From contig NZ_VFNC01000001.1 in assembly GCF_006715395.1 (NCBI RefSeq), positions 1 through 64,000 of the forward strand: 64,000 bases of DNA, written 5' to 3'. Positions 9,531-18,675 of the stretch are shown one piece after another. A model generated the notes under the pieces. The model had not been told where the DNA came from and did not search any database. It worked only from the letters and a program-made list of their open reading frames with translations. How positions within the stretch are numbered: position 1 is the first letter of the stretch; each line of letters opens with the position of its first letter. Both the position numbers and the translations under genes were made by a program. This DNA is from Streptomyces sp. SLBN-31 (lineage in GTDB: Bacteria > Actinomycetota > Actinomycetes > Streptomycetales > Streptomycetaceae).

Positions 9531-10892
9531 GCCCGTACTTCGCCGCTGAAGACCTCTCGATGTTCGGCACCGACCCCTGGTGGCTGGTCGTCGTCAAGGC
9601 CGTCTTCTGCTTCGCCTTCCTGATGTGGACCGTGCTGTTCTCCATCGTCTGGGAGCGCAAGGTCGTCGCCTGGATGCAGCTGCGCATCGGCCCCCAACCG
9701 GCACGGCCCCTGGGGCATGCTCCAGTCGCTCGCCGACGGTGTGAAGCTGATGCTCAAGGAAGACCTCATCGTCAAGCGCGCCGACAAGGTGGTGTACGTC
9801 CTCGCGCCGATCGTCGCGGCCATCCCGGCCTTCATGGCGATCGCGGTGATCCCTTCGGGCCGGCCGACAACGAGGTCTCGATCTTCGGCACGCGGACCGC
9901 GATGCAGCTCACCGACCTGCCGATCGCGATGCTCTTCATCCTCGCGGTCGCCTCGGTCGGCATCTACGGCATCGTCCTGGCCGGCTGGAGCTCCGGATCG
10001 ACCTACCCGCTCCTGGGCGGTCTGCGCTCCTGCGCGCAGATGATCTCGTACGAGATCGCCATGGGCGCGGCGTTCGCCTCCGTGTTCCTCTACTCCGGGT
10101 CGATGTCGACGTCGACGATCGTCGAGCAGCAGCACGACCGCTGGTACATCCTGCTGCTGCCGGTCTCCTTCATCCTCTACATCGTCACCATGGTGGGCGA
10201 GACCAACCGCGCCCCCTTCGACATGCCGGAGTCCGAGGGCGACCTGGTCGGCGGCTTCAACACCGAGTACTCGTCGATCAAGTTCGCGATGTTCATGCTC
10301 GCCGAGTACGTCAACATGGTGACGGCTCTCGGCCGTGTCGACCACGCTCTTCCTCGGCGGTTGGCGCGCCCCCTGGCCGATCAGCACCTTCTGGGAGGGC
10401 GCCAACCACGGCTGGTGGCCGCTGCTGTGGTTCACGATCAAGGTCCAGCTGCTGCTGTTCTTCTTCATCTGGCTGCGCGGCACCCTCCCGCGGGTGCGCT
10501 ACGACCAGCTGATGAAGCTCGGCTGGAAGGTCCTCATCCCCGTCTCCGTGGTCTGGCTGATGCTGGTCGCGACGGTGCGGGCGCTGAGGAACGAGAACTA
10601 CGACTTCGCCGACATCGCCCTCTACATCGGCGGCGCCGTCCTCGCTCTGCTCCTGCTGTCCTTCGTCGCCGACATGTTCCGCGAGAAGGCCAAGGCGAGC
10701 GAGCAGGAGGCCGCGGAGCCCGCCGGATTCGACCCGATGGCGGGCGGATTCCCCGTGCCGCCGCTGCCCGGACAGGAGCTCCCGCCGGTGCCGAGGCGCA
10801 GCTCGCGCCGAGAGCGGGAGCTGATTGTCAGTGGTGGGCCGGATACTCCCAGTGACGGATCTTCGGATGGAAAGGAGGCGTCCGATGGCTGA
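9527..10892 (+). pseudogene. nuoH: NADH-quinone oxidoreductase subunit H, three frameshifts
   Basis: The quinone-chamber membrane subunit at the arm junction. Reading in pieces gives MSPYFAAEDLSMFGTD..., [28 protein letters not shown] and WLRGTLPRVRYDQLM, all conserved NuoH segments in order, with about eight membrane spans. Three indels break it: an extra C in the run at 9691-9695, a missing C at 9851-9853 and an extra C near 10326. With these repaired it would be a normal-length subunit of about 455 residues with an Ala/Pro-rich tail. ATG at 9527 overlaps nuoG by 4 bp, and the stop overlaps nuoI by 8 bp. Confidence 0.93.
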
Positions 10893-11524
10893 GGAGCCCA
10901 AGGAGACCAAGCCCGGTTTCATGAACCCCGTCGCCGGCTTCGGCGTGACCTTCAAGGCCATGTTCAAGAAGCGGCTGACCGAGCAGTACCCGGAGCAGCA
11001 GAAGACCACCGCTCCCCGTTTCCACGGACGGCACCAGCTCAACCGCCATCCGGACGGCCTGGAGAAGTGCGTCGGCTGCGAGCTGTGCGCCTGGGCCTGC
11101 CCGCCGACGCCATCTATGTGGAGGGCGCCGACAACACGGACGAGGAGCGCTACTCGCCGGGCGAGCGGTACGGCCGCGTCTACCAGATCAACTACGCCCG
11201 CTGCATCCTGTGCGGCCTGTGCATCGAGGCGTGCCCACGCGCGCGCTGACGATGACCAACGAGTTCGAGCTGGCCGACTCCAGCCGCGCCAACCTCATCT
11301 ACACCAAGGAGCAGCTGCTCGCCGGCCTCGAAGAGGGCATGGTCGACTCCCCGCACGCGATCTACCCGGGGACGGACGAGCAGGACTACTACCGGGGCCT
11401 GGTCACCGAGGCCGCCCCCGGCACAGTCCAACAGACCGCCGTCTCCAAGGGCGAGGTCGTCCAGGAGGCCGCGTCGACCTTCGGCGAGGAAGAGCCCGCG
11501 TCGGAGAAGGTGATCGGCCGATGA
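10885..11524 (+). pseudogene. nuoI: NADH-quinone oxidoreductase subunit I, two frameshifts
   Basis: The peripheral subunit with two 4Fe-4S clusters (N6a/N6b) passing electrons to NuoB. A strong AAAGGAGG site precedes ATG 10885. The two ferredoxin motifs ([12 protein letters not shown] and [12 protein letters not shown]) are both present, but each is cut at its final Cys-Pro by a missing C in a C run (11100-11102 and 11234-11236). Past the second break the frame continues as [13 protein letters not shown] and runs to 11524. Repaired length is about 213 residues. Both breaks are homopolymer losses, so error is more likely than mutation. Confidence 0.93.
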
Positions 11525-12360
11525 GCGCGCAACTCGCCGCCTACTCCACCTCCACCGGAGAGGCCTTCCAGTTCTGGGTCCTCGGCACCGTCGCCGTGAT
11601 CGGCGCCCTGTCCACCGTCTTCATGAAGAAGGCCGTGCACAGCGCGCTGTCACTCGCCGGCACCATGATCGTCCTGGCGGTCTTCTACCTCGCCAACGGC
11701 GCCTACTTCCTGGGCATCGTGCAGATCGTCGTCTACACCGGCGCGATCATGATGCTGTTCCTCTTCGTGGTGATGCTCGTCGGCGTGACGGCCGCGGACT
11801 CGCTGAAGGAGACGATCAAGGGCCAGCGCTGGCTGGCACTTCTCTGCGGAGTCGGCTTCGGGGTCCTGCTGTTCGCCGGGATCGGCAACGCCTCCCTGAA
11901 GGAGTTCAACGGCACCGGCCAGGCGAACGCCAACGGCAATGTGGAAGGCCTCGCGGCCCTCATCTTCACCAAGTACGTCTTCGCCTTCGAAATCACCGGC
12001 GCGCTGCTGATCACGGCGGCCGTCGGCGCGATGGTGCTCACGCACCGCGAGCGCACCGAGCGCGCCAAGACGCAGCGCGAGCTGTCCGAACAGCGCGTCC
12101 GCGAGGGCAAGCACGTACCGCCGCTCCCGGCGCCCGGCGTGTACGCCCGGCACAACGCGGTCGACATCGCGGGCCTGCTGCCCGACGGCACCCCGTCGGA
12201 GCTCACGGTCAGCAAGACCCTGCGCGATCGCGGCCAGATCCGCGACGTGTCGGCCGAGGCGCTCAACGACCTCAAGGCGCTGGAGCAGCGCGCGGAGGAA
12301 CGCCTTGAGCGCACCGCGATCGAACCGGCCACCTTCAAGCGGGAGGAGGCGTCGAAGTGA
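11521..12360 (+). CDS. nuoJ: NADH-quinone oxidoreductase subunit J
   Basis: A 279-residue membrane subunit with five transmembrane spans in the first ~175 residues, including the [15 protein letters not shown] helix typical of NuoJ. A long charged cytoplasmic tail of about 100 residues ([12 protein letters not shown]...) follows. ATG at 11521 overlaps the nuoI stop by 4 bp. Downstream it overlaps nuoK by 4 bp. This gene marks the return of clean coding sequence after the frameshifted stretch. Confidence 0.96.
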   Translation: MSAQLAAYSTSTGEAFQFWVLGTVAVIGALSTVFMKKAVHSALSLAGTMIVLAVFYLANGAYFLGIVQIVVYTGAIMMLFLFVVMLVGVTAADSLKETIKGQRWLALLCGVGFGVLLFAGIGNASLKEFNGTGQANANGNVEGLAALIFTKYVFAFEITGALLITAAVGAMVLTHRERTERAKTQRELSEQRVREGKHVPPLPAPGVYARHNAVDIAGLLPDGTPSELTVSKTLRDRGQIRDVSAEALNDLKALEQRAEERLERTAIEPATFKREEASK

Positions 12361-12656
12361 ACCCCGTCAACTACCTGTATCTCTCGGCCCTGTTGTTCAC
12401 GATCGGCGCCACCGGCGTGCTGATCAGGCGCAACGCGATCGTCGTCTTCATGTGCATCGAGCTGATGCTGAACGCGTGCAACCTCGCGTTCGTCACCTTC
12501 TCCCGGATGCACGGCAACCTCGACGGCCAGATCATCGCGTTCTTCACGATGGTCGTCGCCGCCGCGGAGGTCGTGGTCGGACTCGCGATCATCGTGTCCC
12601 TGTTCCGCACCCGCCACTCGGCCTCGGTCGACGACGCCAGCCTGATGAAGCTCTGA
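12357..12656 (+). CDS. nuoK: NADH-quinone oxidoreductase subunit K
   Basis: A 99-residue subunit with three membrane spans. The conserved glutamates used in proton transfer are visible in [12 protein letters not shown] and in the [11 protein letters not shown] helix. Length is typical. GTG at 12357 overlaps the nuoJ stop. A 16-bp gap separates it from nuoL. Confidence 0.97.
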   Translation: MNPVNYLYLSALLFTIGATGVLIRRNAIVVFMCIELMLNACNLAFVTFSRMHGNLDGQIIAFFTMVVAAAEVVVGLAIIVSLFRTRHSASVDDASLMKL

Positions 12657-12672
12657 GGGGTCGGAAAGAATC

Positions 12673-14619
12673 GTGGATAACCTGATTGCGCTGCTGGTGG
12701 CGGCGCCACTGCTCGGAGCGGCCGTACTGCTGTGCGGCGGCCGGCGGCTCGATGCCGTCGGCCACTGGATCGGCGTCCTGATGTCGACGGCCTCCTTCGT
12801 GTTCGGTGTGATCCTCTTCGCCGACCTGCTCGGCAAGGACGCCGAACACCGCACCCTGACCCAGCACCTGTTCAGCTGGATCCCGGTCGCGGGCTTCCAG
12901 GCGGACGTCACCTTCCGCCTCGACCAGCTGTCGATGACGTTCGTCCTGCTGATCACCGGCGTCGGATCGCTGATCCACCTGTACTCGGTCGGGTACATGG
13001 AGCACGACGAGCGCCGCCGCCGCTTCTTCGGCTACCTGAACCTGTTCCTCGCGGCGATGCTGCTGCTGGTCCTCGCCGACAACTACCTGCTGCTGTACGT
13101 CGGCTGGGAAGGCGTCGGTCTGGCCTCGTACCTGCTGATCGGCTTCTGGCAGCACAAGCCCAGCGCGGCGACGGCGGCGAAGAAGGCCTTCCTGGTCAAC
13201 CGCGTCGGCGACATGGGCCTGTCCATCGCGATCATGCTGATGTTCACGACGTTCGGCACCTTCGCCTTCGGACCGGTCCTCGGTCACGCGACCGACGCCT
13301 CCGAGGGCAAGCTCACCGCCATCGCCCTGATGCTCCTGCTCGCCGCCTGCGGCAAGTCCGCCCAGGTGCCGCTGCAGTCCTGGCTCGGGGACGCGATGGA
13401 GGGCCCGACCCCGGTCTCGGCCCTCATCCACGCCGCGACGATGGTGACCGCGGGCGTCTACCTGATCGTCCGCTCCGGGGCGATCTTCAACGCCGCGCCC
13501 GACGCACAGCTCGTGGTCACCGTGGTCGGTGCCGTCACGCTCCTGTTCGGTGCGATCGTCGGTTGCGCGAAGGACGACATCAAGAAGGCGCTGGCCGGCT
13601 CGACCATGTCGCAGATCGGCTACATGGTCCTCGCCGCCGGTCTCGGTCCCATCGGCTACGTCTTCGCGATCATGCACCTGGTGACGCACGGCTTCTTCAA
13701 GGCCGGCCTCTTCCTCGGCGCAGGTTCGGTCATGCACGGCATGAACGACGAGGTCGACATGCGCAAGTACGGCGGCCTGCGGAAGTACATGCCGGTCACC
13801 TTCATCACCTTCGGCCTCGGCTACCTCGCGATCATCGGCTTCCCGGGCCTGTCCGGCTTCTTCTCCAAGGACAAGATCATCGAGGCGGCCTTCGCGAAGG
13901 GCGGCACCGAGGGCTGGATCCTGGGCGCGTGCGCCCTGGTGGGCGCGGCCATCACCGCGTTCTACATGACGCGCGTGATGCTGATGACCTTCTTCGGAGA
14001 GGAGCGCTGGAAGAACCGGCCCACCCGCTCCCCGGAGGCCCCGAGCGCGGAGCCCGCCGCCGAGCACCGGGGCGAGCACGCCGAGCCGCACCCGCACGAG
14101 TCCCCGAAGGTCATGACGATCCCCATGATCGTGCTGGCGATCGGCTCGGTCTTCGGCGGCGCGTTCTTCAGCATCGGCGACCGCTTCCTGCACTGGCTGG
14201 AGCCGGTCACCGGGCACAGCGAGGGCGACTCCCCGCTGAGCGCGGCGACCGTCACCGGCGCGACAATGGTCTGCCTGATCATCGGCGTCGGCATCGCCTA
14301 CGCCATGTACGGCCGCCGCCCGGTGCCGTCCGTCGCCCCGCGCGGTTCGCTGCTCACCCGGGCCGCCCGGCGCGACCTGCTGCAGGACGACTTCAACCAC
14401 GTCGTCCTGGTCCGCGGCGGCGAACACCTCACGCGCTCCCTGGTGTACGTCGACCACACCCTGGTCGACGGTGTCGTCAACGGCACGGCCGCCTCGGTCG
14501 GGGGCCTGTCCGGACGCATGCGCAAGCTGCAGAACGGCTTCGCGCGCTCCTACGCGGTCTCGATGTTCGGCGGTGCGGCGGTCCTCGTCGCCGCGACCCT
14601 GCTGATGAGGGCGGTCTGA
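12673..14619 (+). CDS. nuoL: NADH-quinone oxidoreductase subunit L (antiporter-like)
   Basis: A 648-residue antiporter-type proton-pumping subunit with about 16 membrane helices. The signature [16 protein letters not shown], the channel sequence [31 protein letters not shown] (split here as [11 protein letters not shown] and [14 protein letters not shown]) and the key Lys of the H+ path region are present. The C-terminal lateral-helix region is complete. GTG 12673 is the start. nuoM follows 5 bp after the stop. Confidence 0.96.
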   Translation: MDNLIALLVAAPLLGAAVLLCGGRRLDAVGHWIGVLMSTASFVFGVILFADLLGKDAEHRTLTQHLFSWIPVAGFQADVTFRLDQLSMTFVLLITGVGSLIHLYSVGYMEHDERRRRFFGYLNLFLAAMLLLVLADNYLLLYVGWEGVGLASYLLIGFWQHKPSAATAAKKAFLVNRVGDMGLSIAIMLMFTTFGTFAFGPVLGHATDASEGKLTAIALMLLLAACGKSAQVPLQSWLGDAMEGPTPVSALIHAATMVTAGVYLIVRSGAIFNAAPDAQLVVTVVGAVTLLFGAIVGCAKDDIKKALAGSTMSQIGYMVLAAGLGPIGYVFAIMHLVTHGFFKAGLFLGAGSVMHGMNDEVDMRKYGGLRKYMPVTFITFGLGYLAIIGFPGLSGFFSKDKIIEAAFAKGGTEGWILGACALVGAAITAFYMTRVMLMTFFGEERWKNRPTRSPEAPSAEPAAEHRGEHAEPHPHESPKVMTIPMIVLAIGSVFGGAFFSIGDRFLHWLEPVTGHSEGDSPLSAATVTGATMVCLIIGVGIAYAMYGRRPVPSVAPRGSLLTRAARRDLLQDDFNHVVLVRGGEHLTRSLVYVDHTLVDGVVNGTAASVGGLSGRMRKLQNGFARSYAVSMFGGAAVLVAATLLMRAV

Positions 14620-14624
14620 TACCG

Positions 14625-16199
14625 ATGTCCTTTCCTCTGCTGACAGCGACGGCGGTGCTCCCCGCGATCGGGGCCATCGCCACGGCCGCCGTGCCGGCCG
14701 CGCAGCGCACCGCCGCGAAATGGCTGGCACTGCTCGTCTCGCTCGCCACACTCGCCCTCGCGATCACCGTCCTGGTCCGCTTCGACCCGGACGGCGGCCG
14801 CTACCAACTGACCGAGTCGCACGCCTGGATCGCGGACTTCGGAGTCCGCTACGAACTGGGCGTGGACGGCATCGCGGTGGCGCTGGTCGCGCTGACCGCC
14901 CTGCTGATCCCGTTCATCATCCTCGCGGGCTGGCACGACGCGGACCCGCTGGAGACCGGAAGCCGCCGCTGGCGGCCGACGCAGGGCTTCTTCGCCCTGA
15001 TCCTGGCCGTCGAGGCGATGGTGATCATCTCCTTCGAGGCGACCGACGTCTTCCTCTTCTACATCTTCTTCGAAGCGATGCTGATCCCGATGTACTTCCT
15101 CATCGGCGGCTTCGGGGACCGTGCCCACGAGCACGGCGAGGAGGCGGCGTCCACGCAGCGGTCGTACGCGGCCGTGAAGTTCCTGCTGTACAACCTGGTC
15201 GGCGGGCTGATCATGCTGGCCGCGGTGATCGGTCTGTACGTGGTCGCCGGGAACTTCAGCCTCCAGGAGATCGCCCAGGCCCGCGCCAACGGCTCGCTGC
15301 ACATGGCGACGAGCACCGAGCGCTGGCTGTTCCTCGGCTTCTTCTTCGCCTTTGCCGTCAAGGCGCCGCTGTGGCCGCTGCACACCTGGCTGCCCAACGC
15401 CATGCAGGAGTCCACCGCGCCGGTCGCCGTGCTCATCACGGCGGTAGTCGACAAGGTGGGCACCTTCGCGATGCTCCGCTTCTGCCTCCAGCTGTTCCCG
15501 GAGGCCAGCAAGTGGGCGACGCCGGTGATCCTCGTACTGGCCCTCATCAGCATCGTCTACGGCGCGCTGCTCGCGGTGGGCCAGCGGGACATCAAGCGGC
15601 TGGTGGCGTACGCGTCGATCTCGCACTTCGGCTTCATCATCATGGGCATCTTCGCGATGACCAGCCAGGGCCAGTCCGGCGCGACGCTCTACATGGTCAA
15701 CCACGGGATCTCCACGGCCGCGTGGATGCTGCTCGCCGGGTTCCTCATCTCGCGCCGCGGCTCGCGGCTCATCGCCGACTACGGCGGTGTGCAGAAGGTC
15801 GCCCCGGTGCTCGCCGGCACATTCCTGATCGGCACGCTGGCCACGCTGTCCCTGCCGGGACTGGCGCCGTTCGTGAGCGAGTTCCTGGTCCTGGTCGGCA
15901 CGTTCACGCGCTACCCGGCGATCGGCATCATCGGCACCTTCGGCATCGTTCTCGCCGCGCTGTACGCCCTCGTCCTCTACCAGCGGACGATGACGGGCCC
16001 GGTGAAGCCGGAGGTCTCCGCGATGCCCGACCTCAGGGTGCGCGAGCTCCTGGTGGTCGCCCCGTTGATCGTTCTGTTGATCTTCCTGGGCGTCTACCCG
16101 AAGCCGGTGACGGACATCGTCAACCCGGCCGTGAAGTCGACCCTGTCCGACGTACACAAGACGGACCCCAAGCCTGAGGTGGAGGCGGTGGCCAAGTGA
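14625..16199 (+). CDS. nuoM: NADH-quinone oxidoreductase subunit M (antiporter-like)
   Basis: A 524-residue membrane subunit of the Mrp-antiporter family. Signature segments are LFYIFFEAMLIPMYFLIGGFGD (Glu in TM5), VKAPLWPLHTWLPNAM and DIKRLVAYASISHFGFIIMG. ATG 14625 follows nuoL by 5 bp, and the stop overlaps nuoN by 4 bp. Codon use is normal. Confidence 0.96.
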   Translation: MSFPLLTATAVLPAIGAIATAAVPAAQRTAAKWLALLVSLATLALAITVLVRFDPDGGRYQLTESHAWIADFGVRYELGVDGIAVALVALTALLIPFIILAGWHDADPLETGSRRWRPTQGFFALILAVEAMVIISFEATDVFLFYIFFEAMLIPMYFLIGGFGDRAHEHGEEAASTQRSYAAVKFLLYNLVGGLIMLAAVIGLYVVAGNFSLQEIAQARANGSLHMATSTERWLFLGFFFAFAVKAPLWPLHTWLPNAMQESTAPVAVLITAVVDKVGTFAMLRFCLQLFPEASKWATPVILVLALISIVYGALLAVGQRDIKRLVAYASISHFGFIIMGIFAMTSQGQSGATLYMVNHGISTAAWMLLAGFLISRRGSRLIADYGGVQKVAPVLAGTFLIGTLATLSLPGLAPFVSEFLVLVGTFTRYPAIGIIGTFGIVLAALYALVLYQRTMTGPVKPEVSAMPDLRVRELLVVAPLIVLLIFLGVYPKPVTDIVNPAVKSTLSDVHKTDPKPEVEAVAK

Positions 16200-17854
16200 G
16201 CGCAGCAGCCGTCCACAGCCTGTGGACAACGGCGGCGACCGCAGCCGAACCGATTTCGAAGATCAACGCACCGAAGATCGAATACGCGCAGTTGTCGCCC
16301 ACCCTGATCGTCGTGGGCGCGGCGATCGTCGGGGTGCTCGTCGAGGCGTTCGTCCCGCGCAAGTCCCGCTACTACGCCCAGGTGTTCGTGTCCCTCGTCG
16401 CGCTCGTCGCCGCCTTCGCCGCGGTCGTCGCGCTCGCGTCGGACGGATACGGCACCACCAAGGCGCACATCGCGGCGATGGGCGCCATCGCGGTCGACGG
16501 GCCGTCCCTGTTCCTGCAGGGCACGATCCTGCTGTCCGGACTGGTCGGCCTGTTCACCTTCGCCGAGCGGCGCCTGGACCCGGCGGCGCACGGCAACCGG
16601 GTCGACTCCTTCGCCGCGCAGGCCGCGTCCGTGCCGGGCAGCGACAGCGAGAAGGCGGCCGTGAAGGCCGGGTTCACCACCACCGAGGTGTTCCCGCTGC
16701 TGCTCTTCGCGATCTCCGGAATGCTGGTCTTCCCGTCGGCCAACGACCTGCTGACCCTGTTCGTGGCCCTGGAGGTCTTCTCCCTCCCGCTCTACCTGAT
16801 GTGCGCGCTGGCCCGCCGCAAGCGGCTCATGTCGCAGGAGGCCGCGGTCAAGTACTTCCTGCTCGGCGCGTTCGCCTCGGCGTTCACCCTGTTCGGCATC
16901 GCCATGCTGTACGGCTACGCCGGGTCGGTGTCGTACGCGCGGATCGCGCAGGTCGTCGACGGCACCGTCACGAACGTCGACCCGGCGCTCGCGGACACCA
17001 TGGGCAACGACGCGCTGCTGCTGATCGGCGGCGCGATGATCCTCATGGGCCTGCTGTTCAAGGTCGGAGCCGTCCCGTTCCACATGTGGACGCCGGACGT
17101 CTACCAGGGCGCGCCGACCCCGGTCACCGGGTTCATGGCGGCGGCGACGAAGGTGGCGGCGTTCGGTGCGCTGCTGCGCCTGCTGTACGTCGTCCTGCCG
17201 GGCATGCGCTGGGACTGGCGGCCGGTCATGTGGGCCGTCGCGATCGTCACCATGCTGGGCGGTGCGATCGTCGCGATCACCCAGACCGACATCAAGCGGC
17301 TGCTGGCGTACTCGTCGATCGCGCACGCCGGGTTCATCCTCGCGGGTGTCATCGCCACGTCGAAGGACGGCGTGTCGTCCGTCCTCTTCTACCTGGGCGC
17401 GTACTCCTTCGTGACGATCGGCGCGTTCGCGGTGGTCACGCTGGTGCGCGACGCGGGCGGCGAGGCGACACACCTGTCCAAGTGGGCGGGGCTCGGCCGT
17501 CGTTCGCCGCTGGTGGCGGCCGTGTTCGCGGTGTTCCTGCTGGCCTTCGCCGGTATCCCGCTGACCTCCGGCTTCGCCGGTAAGTTCGCCGTGTTCAAGG
17601 CGGCGGCGGAGGGCGGGGCGGCGCCGCTGGTCGTGATCGGTGTGATCTCGTCCGCGGTGGCGGCCTTCTTCTACATCCGCGTGATCGTGCTGATGTTCTT
17701 CAGCGAGCCCAGGCCGGAGGGCCCGACGGTCGCCGTGCCGTCGCCGCTGACGATGACCGCGATCGGGCTCGGTGTGGTGGTCACGCTGGTGCTCGGTGTG
17801 GCGCCGCAGTACTTCCTGGACCTCGCGAGTCAGGCGAGCGTCTTCGTGCGCTGA
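16196..17854 (+). CDS. nuoN: NADH-quinone oxidoreductase subunit N (antiporter-like)
   Basis: A 552-residue membrane subunit, the last gene of the first nuo operon. Antiporter-family motifs are LFVALEVFSLPLYLMC, KVGAVPFHMWTPDVYQGAPT and DIKRLLAYSSIAHAGFILAG. About 14 membrane spans are visible. The GTG start overlaps nuoM. Two inverted TTGTCCACA-like sequences fall at codons 6-12. A strong bidirectional terminator follows 18 bp after the stop. Confidence 0.96.
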   Translation: MSAAAVHSLWTTAATAAEPISKINAPKIEYAQLSPTLIVVGAAIVGVLVEAFVPRKSRYYAQVFVSLVALVAAFAAVVALASDGYGTTKAHIAAMGAIAVDGPSLFLQGTILLSGLVGLFTFAERRLDPAAHGNRVDSFAAQAASVPGSDSEKAAVKAGFTTTEVFPLLLFAISGMLVFPSANDLLTLFVALEVFSLPLYLMCALARRKRLMSQEAAVKYFLLGAFASAFTLFGIAMLYGYAGSVSYARIAQVVDGTVTNVDPALADTMGNDALLLIGGAMILMGLLFKVGAVPFHMWTPDVYQGAPTPVTGFMAAATKVAAFGALLRLLYVVLPGMRWDWRPVMWAVAIVTMLGGAIVAITQTDIKRLLAYSSIAHAGFILAGVIATSKDGVSSVLFYLGAYSFVTIGAFAVVTLVRDAGGEATHLSKWAGLGRRSPLVAAVFAVFLLAFAGIPLTSGFAGKFAVFKAAAEGGAAPLVVIGVISSAVAAFFYIRVIVLMFFSEPRPEGPTVAVPSPLTMTAIGLGVVVTLVLGVAPQYFLDLASQASVFVR

Positions 17855-17867
17855 TCCGCACACCGCG

Positions 17868-18446
17868 TCACGGCGGGCCCCGGTTCCCGGAGAGGGAGCC
17901 GGGGCCCGCCCATGTGCGGGGCAGGCGCCAGCAGGCCACCTCGGGGTTGTACGCGGCGAACAGCCCGTTGTCATTGGGCTCGTAGAGCCAGGCGCGCAGC
18001 GTGAAGTAGCCGGAGAGCCGGCCCTTCTGGAGGGTCTCGCCGAACAGCTTCGGCGCGGTCCGGCCGGTGTTCTGGACGATCCACTCCACCGCGACCAGCC
18101 TGCGGCCTGCGTCGGCGCCGTCCATGCCGGTGATCTCGTCGGTGAACCTGTCCGCGTAGATCAGAGCCGCCGGTTTCCCCGGATCGAGTGAACCGACATT
18201 CGACAGGTTGACGTAGCGGTAGTCGGCGCCGCCCTCGGCGGCGGCGTCGCACCCGCCGACGGGGACGTACCGGCCGTCCTTGGCGAAGCCCTCGTGGGCG
18301 TAGCGGGCCGTCGCGACGTAGGTGTCGGCCACGCCGGTCCACACGGAGGGGGCGGGGTCGGGCGCGGCCTGTGCGGGAACGGCGGCCAGCGAGAAGGCAG
18401 CGGCCACCGCCACGGTGAGGGCGGCCTTGAGGGGCCGACGGGACAT
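17868..18446 (-). CDS. Small secreted protein of unknown function
   Basis: A 192-residue predicted exported protein. [29 protein letters not shown] is a clear Sec signal peptide with an AQA-AP cleavage site near residue 27 (quoted in parts: MSRRPLKAAL, then VPAQAAP). The mature part is rich in aromatic and charged residues, has two cysteines (GGCDAAAEGG and ACWRLP), and I recognise no domain. ATG 18446 has AAGGAG 7 bp upstream; GTG 18449 is an alternative. The C-terminal codons coincide with the nuoN terminator hairpin. It diverges from the recQ-like helicase gene. Confidence 0.8.
   Translation of the reverse strand: MSRRPLKAALTVAVAAAFSLAAVPAQAAPDPAPSVWTGVADTYVATARYAHEGFAKDGRYVPVGGCDAAAEGGADYRYVNLSNVGSLDPGKPAALIYADRFTDEITGMDGADAGRRLVAVEWIVQNTGRTAPKLFGETLQKGRLSGYFTLRAWLYEPNDNGLFAAYNPEVACWRLPRTWAGPGSLSGNRGPP
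17872..17910. terminator. Bidirectional terminator after nuoN
   Basis: Arms 17872-17888 and 17894-17910 form a 17-bp stem with one G-T mismatch and a 5-base loop. It ends the nuo operon. Its sequence also encodes the last dozen codons of the opposing secreted-protein gene. Confidence 0.85.
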
Positions 18447-18596
18447 CACGCGGCTCCTTGGTCGGGGGACGCGCGGGCCACCCGTCCGGGGAGACGCGGC
18501 CCGCCCCCGTCCCGCCCGAGCAGCATGTCCCGGCCGGTACGGCGGTGTCACGCGACGCGGGCCATTGGGCTGAGCGCCGATCGCCCGGCGCCGGCC

Positions 18597-18605
18597 TGTG
18601 GACAA
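18597..18605 (-). promoter_or_regulatory. DnaA-box-like sequence upstream of recQ
   Basis: TGTGGACAA is the exact complement of the Streptomyces DnaA box TTGTCCACA, 71 bp before the helicase start. A single box has weak meaning alone. Other boxes in the window lie at 16209-16229 and 60632-60658. Confidence 0.4.
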
Positions 18606-18675
18606 CTCCGGCGCTGTCAGTCCGGGCCCCTATCGTGGAGGCAGTGGTCGAGGGACGACGCACGGGGGACGAGCG

